Positions 62,615 through 64,000 of a DNA stretch of 64,000 nt are shown piece by piece. The position numbers and the translations under genes are program-made. Source of the stretch: Acinetobacter marinus (lineage in GTDB: Bacteria; Pseudomonadota; Gammaproteobacteria; Pseudomonadales; Moraxellaceae); contig NZ_FMYK01000001.1 of NCBI RefSeq assembly GCF_900096915.1, forward strand, positions 310,001 to 374,000. Reading direction: 5' to 3'. Numbering within the stretch: the first letter of the stretch is position 1; every line of letters starts with the position of its first letter. The notes beneath the pieces are model-generated. The model saw only the letters and a program-made list of their open reading frames with translations. It ran no database searches and was not told where the DNA came from.

Positions 62615-64000
62615 CAAAGCATGGCAAAAGCATATCAAGCGTTGGTCAAATAAAGCGTTGACAGACATTAATTTAATGAAGATTAGCCAAGAAGCCACCG
62701 AGCAACAAAAGCCGATACAAGATACCTTTTTACTTTATCTCTCCAGACTTTCCTTGATGATTGGAGACCATAATTATTCTAGCCTAGCTGATACGGACAG
62801 CCGTCGTGTTGAGGGCGCTGAGGATTTTAAAACTCTGTCAGCCAATACAGATAAAATAACACGAGAAACCAAGCAACCATTAGATGAACACCTGATCGGC
62901 GTTGCCACGTTTACAGCCAAATTTGCACGTCATTTGCCAAATATTGCCACGCAGATGCCAACGCTTGAAAAACATCGAGCGCTTGAGAAGAATACATCGA
63001 TTGAACGATTTGCATGGCAAAATCATGCGTTTAAACTGGCAAAATCATTACAACAAGCCAGCCAAACCGATGGTTTTTTTGGCGTAAATATGGCGTCAAC
63101 AGGTTGCGGTAAAACCATTGGCAATGCACGCATCATGTACGGACTCGCCGATCCGAAAGTTGGCGCAAGATTTACCATTGCATTAGGGCTACGTGTACTC
63201 ACTTTACAGACTGGGCAAAGTTTTCGCCAAGATTTAAATCTGAATGATGAACAGCTTGCGATACTCGTTGGTGGTACAGCCAATAAAAATCTTTTTGAAT
63301 ACAACCAAAAGGATAAACAAAATATTGAAATTATTAATGAGGCTGAATCATCACAACATACTTCACCTGTGTTTGGTAGTGAATCCAGTGAGGAGCTTAT
63401 CGAAGAATGGCTCGATTCAAGCATCGACTATCAAGATTATAGCGAACTCAATATCGATACGATATTGACCGATAACAAAGCACGCCGTTTGCTCTTTTCA
63501 CCGATTGTCACTTGCACGGTTGATCATATCATTCAAGCCAGTGAATGCAAACGTGGTGGGAAATTCATTGCGCCAATGCTCCGCTTACTCAGTAGTGATT
63601 TGATTTTAGATGAGCCAGATGATTTTGACCAAAATGATTTGCCTGCACTCGCTCGGCTAGTTCACTTGGCAGGCGTATTTGGTTCTCGGGTATTGCTCTC
63701 CTCTGCCACACTGACACCTGATTTGATTTCAGGTTTGTATCACGCCTATCTTGCAGGTCGGAATTTATTTAATCAGAGTCAAAATAAATCTTCGCCAACT
63801 GTTGTTTGTGCATGGTTTGATGAGCAAGAAAAAGCCATGATGAGCGTACAATGTGCAGACATAAGTACATTTAATCAAGCACATGAAAAGTTCATTGCCA
63901 AACGCATCGATTTTTTAAAAGTACAGCCTGTTCGTCGCCAAGCAGAAATTTTAGCAATTACAGCAAAATATCATCATGAGAAACAAGCCCAATTTTATGC
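62583..64000 (+). pseudogene. cas3: Type I-F Cas2-Cas3 fusion, helicase piece (continues past window end)
   Basis: Open in one frame from 62583 to the end of the window with no stop. It carries the SF2 helicase of I-F Cas3: motif I 'NMASTGCGKT' near 63087-63116, the DExD-type motif 'DEPDDF' at 63609, and motif III 'SSATL' at 63699-63713. Around them are 'LGLRVLTLQTGQ' and 'ILVGGTANKNLFEY', as in the Pseudomonas protein. It lacks its own convincing start; ATG 62676 is in frame but without a ribosome site. The C-terminal part lies beyond the window, so whether the gene is otherwise intact cannot be told. Confidence 0.88.

Overview
The window looks like chromosomal DNA of an Acinetobacter-like gammaproteobacterium. 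This rests on the moderately AT-rich composition, the close packing of housekeeping genes, and the combination of a type I-F cas locus, a MoxR/DUF58/TgpA cluster, an Mg-type HemB, and separate efp, epmA and epmB genes. The species cannot be fixed from sequence alone. No rRNA, prophage, insertion sequence or CRISPR array was seen; there is one tRNA.

Layout. 1-2 kb: the end of a LysR regulator and a two-subunit 3-oxoacid CoA-transferase. 2-15.8 kb: a membrane protein with a ruined M48 protease motif, pyrD-cvpA-purF (nucleotide synthesis), a citrate/metal symporter gene broken by an in-frame TGA, a small hydrolase, yaaA, hemB, a hotdog thioesterase, a 74-residue membrane protein, pdxB-epmA and a GST. 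16-25 kb: ychF, an Ala-rich lipoprotein, tRNA-Val(GAC), the moxR-DUF58-tgpA operon, and cstA with its small partner. 25-31 kb: efp and epmB diverge from overlapping promoters; epmB is followed by a PilZ-like protein and a FimX-like degenerate GGDEF/EAL protein that overlap by 4 bases. 31-45 kb: rpmE, an SBF transporter, an unusual ampG followed by gloA, a Lon-like AAA protease, several enzymes of uncertain substrate, yfcG, yebC, a LysR regulator and a RluA-family pseudouridine synthase. 45-53 kb: sotB-like efflux, a CPA1 antiporter, two small exported proteins, rhlB-like helicase and dnaX. 53-58 kb: a Nif3-like gene and a four-gene operon (acyl-CoA dehydrogenase, phosphotransferase, histidine phosphatase, SDR) with a divergent LysR regulator. 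59-64 kb: a double-thioredoxin-fold GST-like protein, rraA, then type I-F cas1 and cas2-3, the latter frameshifted and cut by the window end.

How the genes work together. EpmB and EpmA make and attach the beta-lysine on EF-P Lys34, so substrate and both enzymes lie in this window. The PilZ-like/FimX-like pair is probably a c-di-GMP effector module. The dehydrogenase/phosphotransferase operon resembles systems that phosphorylate and then eliminate the hydroxyl group of 4-hydroxyacyl-CoA. The most unusual single item is an AmpG-type muropeptide permease with about 230 extra residues, including two Ig-like repeats, in a predicted periplasmic loop. The cas2-3 frameshift and the citMHS stop are single-base-scale lesions that may be real decay or sequence error.
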